This document shows, one piece after another, positions 57,701 through 63,700 of a stretch of 64,000 bases of DNA. This stretch comes from Nocardia uniformis NBRC 13702 (lineage in GTDB: Bacteria > Actinomycetota > Actinomycetes > Mycobacteriales > Mycobacteriaceae): contig NZ_BDCE01000076.1 of the NCBI RefSeq assembly GCF_001613345.1, positions 62,001 to 126,000 of the forward strand, given 5' to 3'. The position numbers and the translations under genes were made by a program. The notes under the pieces were generated by a model. It saw only the letters and a list, made by a program, of their open reading frames with translations. It was not told where the DNA came from and did not search any database. Each line of letters starts with the position of its first letter. The first letter of the stretch is position 1.

Positions 57701-60700
57701 GGCGTCCGGGCTGGTCGAGTTCCAGTTCGGGCGGTTGGAGGACGCCGAGAGGCTCGACGTCTACCGGATCGCGGTCGATGTGGACGAGTCCTCGCGGGCG
57801 CTGGCCGCTGCTGCCGCCGAACATTCACACGGGCCCGCACAGCGCGTATCTGTGGTTCAGATCGGTCTCGCTGTCGCACAGGAAGATTCGCGTACCGCCG
57901 CTGCCGCGGCCGCCAGTGTCGACGACCTGGTCGAGACTGCCGGAGTCACCGCGTTCGCCGAGGGCAACATTCAGTACGTCCCGATGGGTCGCGATCACCT
58001 CGACGCGATGATCGACTCGGCCAGAGCGGATCCGAGCCGAGGGACCGGTCGGCAATCACCATCGAGCGCACCGCACTGGCTGACTCGGGATAGGTACACC
58101 CCGCAGCGATGCGCATTACTGGTCTGGGGTGTCGCCTCGGCGCTGTCCGAGGATCCCCGGGGACCGCAGGCGCCTACACCCGAACAGTTCCAGGAAGCGA
58201 TCCTGGGTGTCGACCTGGCCGCCGAACTGAAATCCGGATGGGTGCAGCTGCCGGAGTACGACGACCTGCTCGATTGGCTCTCCGGAGAGGAGGGCAGGTT
58301 CGCCGCCGTCGCCCACAATGGCCACACCGTGCTGCTCCGCAATGTCGACGGCCGCCCGATGATCCTCGATCCCGCCGATGTGGACGGCGTCGATGTCGAC
58401 TTCGTCGCGGGCCACAACGATCCGGACACCGTCTACCGGGAGCTGTTCGACAAGTGGGGGCGTGAATTCACCGACGAGGACAAGAGGTCAGGTGCGGCAC
58501 TGGCATTGCTGTTCGGTCCGGACGGGCGGCGATGGGTGGAGGCCGGCGCCACCCCCGGGACCGAACTCGCCTTCGTCAACGGGTACGTCGCCACCGACGT
58601 TCCCGGGTTGTTGCGCGGGACAACCGTCCTTGACGAGCGCGAGGCTGTTGATCTTCCGGTGCGAGGGCAAGGACGAGTTCGACCCGGTCTGCCTCAGTTC
58701 AAAGACGGACCAGGACACCGAGGGCTTCCTGGGGCTGCTGTGGGCTTCCACCACGACATGAACGGCAGGCCATGGGGCGCGGACCGCGATAGGCCAGGTG
58801 AGCCTCCGGTCCGGTCGGCTGACGGGCGGATTTGGGGTCGGCCTATCGTGCGGATGGATGAGCTCGATGGAGCGCGTGCGGATTTGGCGCGATTGCTGGC
58901 GATGGACTCCGCAGCATTGCCCACGATGCAGCTGCTGCGGCAGGCTCTTATGCCGATCCGGCAACTACTGGACGGGCTGGATGACGAAGCATTGGGAGAA
59001 ATCGGCGCGACACTCGTGGCGCGGGAGCTCCGCAATTGGATCGGCCAATGGATAACCGCCACGATGGGGCTGCGTGCGGCAGGTACGGACCCCGGTCAGC
59101 GAGAGCATTGGTCAAATCAGGTGGTCCTTCTTGAACGTCACCTGCCAAGGCTGCTCGGTACACCTGAAGGTCGCCAGTGGAAACCGAGGAGGTTGGGCAC
59201 TGATCCGACAGCTGAACTGCGTCAGCTGAGCGAGCAGGCCCGAACGTCAGGGCTCGTTCCCCTTATCGATGCGATAGAGAAGTTCGTGGATATGAACAAT
59301 CGAGCGGAACTACAGGGGGACAATAACAACCTCACAAGCGCATTCGAAGAGCGTCACCCCTACACAGTGCTGAATGTACTTAACGATGAACTGAACCCTA
59401 GGCAAGCTGATGCATTCGCACAAATTTTCCACAAACTACTGACCCGGCATCCGATTCAGCTGTCCGAGATCGTACTTGTCCTCGATGCCGATGAAGAGGA
59501 CGTGACGGCCACTGCAGCTCCGATCTTTTTCAATGGTAATGTTTCGGCGAATGCTATCAAATTCAAATTTGGACCGGGGGTAGCGGCGACTGTCCTCGAT
59601 GAAGAGATACGCAGTATGGCCACTCGGATTTTTGCTCGCGCAATGATATTTTCGGGACGGTGGCGCGCTGAAGCGCATGCGATCCGCGATCTACGAAGAG
59701 CCTATAGGCAGACTGGCTTCACCGACACTGAGGCCGAGTTCAAGAATTGGACACGCACACAGTTCGACGACGAATATTTTCGCGTCGACGGTTCATTGCT
59801 GATCTACCGGGCACTTATAGACTCGTTCGAAGTGGTGGAGCGCGATGATCCGGGCGGTCGGGTGACTGTCGGTCAGCAAGTGCTACACCAAACAATGGCC
59901 GATGCGGCGCGGGAGTGGGATGGGCAAAATGAACTCGCACTCACGCGTCCGCCGACTGAAAACGAAGAGGAAGCGTGGCAGGAAAAGCGTGAATTGATCA
60001 AAAGTTTAGAGATCGAGTTCGGGTACCAGTTCATTGGTTTCGACATGTGCGATGTCGAAATCGAAACCATACAAGATTTCGCCAAAGAACTCCGACATCA
60101 TCGCGCAGAGCTCGGTGATCTCGATTTGTTTAAAATCAGCATTATTCCGTTGAATGTCGGTGAAACGGCCTATGTGGAGCCCACGCCTGAGGGGATTGTG
60201 TTAAATTGGAGCGAACGATCTGCGATAAATAGAGAGCTTGCAAGACAGACCAATGAGGACGCTGTCGATAGCGGGCATTCCGATGGGCCGCGCGATGAAT
60301 TTTACGGGCGGACGCTAGGTAACGAGATTGGCCACGCTGCCCAATTATATTCGCGCGGCGGTAGCAAGAATCCTGAATTTTCTATGTTTCGACGGGCAAA
60401 GGAGGACTGGGATGCAATCCTACCGCAGCTTGTTGAAGGGTACTTCAAAAACTACAACAACGTACCAGAACGCTTGGACGACTTCGAGTGGCACCTTTAT
60501 TCGCTGTTGGGTGAATTAGGTCGCTACAGCTACAAACTGCCCAACGGTAGGTTTATTAAGAATGACGAGGACAAAAAGCTAGCCAATCTCGATCTCCCGG
60601 AAGCATTCGCCGAAGCCTTCACCGCAGCGCGGTGGGGACAGGCAACCGAATTGCAGCGGATCATGGCTGCTCACCTGACGTTGGAGGCGAAAGCCGAGGT

Positions 60701-63700
60701 TGAACGTAGACGCCGGGCCGCGGACGGTCCGCCTGGACAAGGGGCGCTGACACCACCGTCAACAGATCGTCAAACGCAGCACGGCCCACGGCCAAAGCTG
60801 GGATCACGCGCCATCGATGGATCCACCGGACCGGAAACGCGTCAGCCCCATCCGGAGACGGCCAAGCCAGCGAGCATTCCCCCGGGACGCGAGGCGCCGA
60901 GTGAGCGGCCTTCGACTGACACGCTGCGCGACCAGGTCACCACCGTGGCTGCCGGGCAGGGCCCGGGCCGATCCCGCGGCCATTTAGGTACTGCGCCAGC
61001 AGGTCTTGCCGAATTGCGTGCTGCGCTGTGCGCCAACCTGACCGCCGCGTCGCTCGATCCGGAGGAAGTGCTGGACAATGCGACGTCAACGCAGATGCTG
61101 GATGCTCTCCGCGCGCTCACCGACGACCAGCGGATCGTGCTGCAAGGCCTGCGAGTAGGGCGAACGACAGCCGAAATCGCGGTAGAGCACCGCCGTAGCG
61201 ACAAAGCGATTACCGACATCGCGGACCAAGCGATCGCCCGCGTCGTCACGGTAATCGCGAACGCCCAGCAGGATTCGGATCCGTTACCCCGAGCAATGGC
61301 CGAGGTGACGCCTTGGCAGCTACAGAACGCGCTCGACCAGATCGGGACGCAACAGCGGCGGGTCGTCGTCGGTCTGTTCCGGAACCGAGAGTCGCCCGCC
61401 GCCATAGCGAGAGCGCTGGGGCTGGACGAGTCCACGATCATGCTCATAGCGCAGGGCGCCGTTCGACGGATGGCCGTTCACGTTGCTGCTGAGCAGCATG
61501 AGAACGTTCGGCTCGTTCGTGCAGAGCCAACCGAACAGGTACGGCACGACACCGTGTTCGCCCCTCCGCCCGATGCGAGCCTATTCCTGATGCACGTTCT
61601 ACGGCGGTTGGACGAGTTGCACCTGGACCAGCCCATCCACCGGATCACGGATTCCGCCGACGCCGACCCAGCTCCCGGAAAGCGGAAGGCAGCAAAGCAA
61701 GTCATCCACAGGTTGACCGGCCATCAGATCGACCTACTGCGTCTGCTCGCCGCAGGCATGACGAACCCGGAAATCGCCGTGTATCTCGGCATTTCCGTAT
61801 ACGCGGTGCAGGAGCGCATATACGGCATCGCTCGCGAGTTGGGCACCTCGGGTGCCCGGAAGGGGTTAGTGGAGACGGCGCGGCACCGCGGCATCATCGG
61901 CAACGGGTCCGACTTGGTGCCCTTGGACCGCCACACACAGACCGAGCCTTCAGACGATTCGAATGGGCCGACGACGTCTCCAACTCTGACGAAATCGCCG
62001 GCTCCCGCGGGTCTGTCGGAACGTGAATTTCAGGTGCTCACATTGGCGGTTCAAGGATTGTCGAACTCGGGCATCGGGCAGAGACTGGAAATCACGCCAC
62101 ATACCGTCGAGCACTATTTAACTCGCGCGGGCCACAAACTCGGCACTCGTGGGCGGGCCTCAACGGTAGCGGAGGCAGCGCGACGGGGAATCGCCGCCGA
62201 ATCCGAACCGTCGGATCCGTCGACACCCCGCCGATCGGCGATGTCGACGGCAGGCGTGATAACACCCAAGACATACCCTGGCACAGCGGACGACGTGCTG
62301 GATTCCGCCCCCAGCCGCGCCGCGCGCAGCGACGGAATCGCCCTGCCGAGCATGCCTTTCGCCCAAAGAGGACTTCCGCCTGAGGGTCCGACAGCATTCC
62401 ACACCCCACCGGGCCGTGAACCCGGTACGAGCCGGGACGACTCCCGTTCCGCCACCGTCGATCCAACACGAAACATGGTGGTACCAGGACACGGAGCGGA
62501 CCTCCGTCCACCCACTGACCACCGGGTCGATCATGCCGAGGTATCCGAATTCGATGAAACCGGACAGGATTTCGGCCCGGCCGGGAGCGCAGCGGTACAT
62601 GGGCCCCCCGGCCCGGAGCACACCGGACTCGACCAGGTACCGGCGACGTCCCGACAGGACTCGTCCTCCGGTGCGGATCGAACGGGGGATTCCGGTTTGG
62701 CGCATGTCAGACAGCGCGCGGAGGCAAATCTCGGCGAGCTCCGACGCAATCGAGATCTCGCCTCCCGGCTGCTGGGTTTGGACACCACAGCAAATGACAA
62801 CGCATTGTTGCGCGAAATCGCGGCAACACATCCGTTCGACGATTCCTACGCATACCGCACCGGCCCCCGCGGCAAGGAACTCATCGGCGACATCGAAAGA
62901 CATCTGATCGCCGAAGACCAAGTCCACCGTCTCAATGGTGCTGCCAGAGACCTACTGCATGCCCAGGTATTCGTGGCGCTCTTCGGCGGAAACGCAAACG
63001 CGGAAGCTACCCGAGTAGCGGAAATGCTGCAGACAATCCGGAAGAGTCCGGACGTGCTCGGCGGCGCCGCTGCCACGTCCGTTCCCTACGACGACCGCGC
63101 GGCAGCGGCCCGCGTCGTCAACGATCTGTACCGAGCGGAGGTGATATCGCATTCCGATCGACCAAGCGCCTCGGGCAAGCTCAGCGAAGCCGACTTGGAA
63201 GCAGGGTCGCGAGGCACATTCACACAACCGATCACTCTGGGCCGCATCGGCGCCATACTCGCACTGTTCGGGGATGACGCTTCGGTTGTTGTCGACGGCG
63301 GTGGCGAGCATGCGCGGCCATTCGTCCTGTACCGCTACGACGACAAGGTCGTACGGATCGACCCTGGCGCGGACATCGTCGTGGATCGGTTCCTGCCCGA
63401 CAATGACGCACCGTCCGCGCGGGCCCTGTTCTTCGACGGCACTGGAAACCCGGTACCCACACAAATATTGGACTGGATCAACACCACCTACGACATCGAG
63501 TATCCGTTCCGGTTGGCCGCGGATCCCGGGGTGTCCGGTGATAGGGAAGTCGCTCCCGGAATCTGGGGAGAATTCGGAGCGGCAGGCGTAATGATCAGAC
63601 ACGTCGACAGTTCCGGTACCGCCAGATTATTGGTCGTGAAATCTGCGCAGGGCTATTCCCAGGGGAATTTGCAACTGCCCGGTGGCGCTCTGCATTCGAA

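Noticed and set aside
61100..62200. Separate sigma-factor or LuxR-type regulator genes
   Set aside because: The HTH motifs are all in the uninterrupted giant frame with no stop, ribosome site or start between them.
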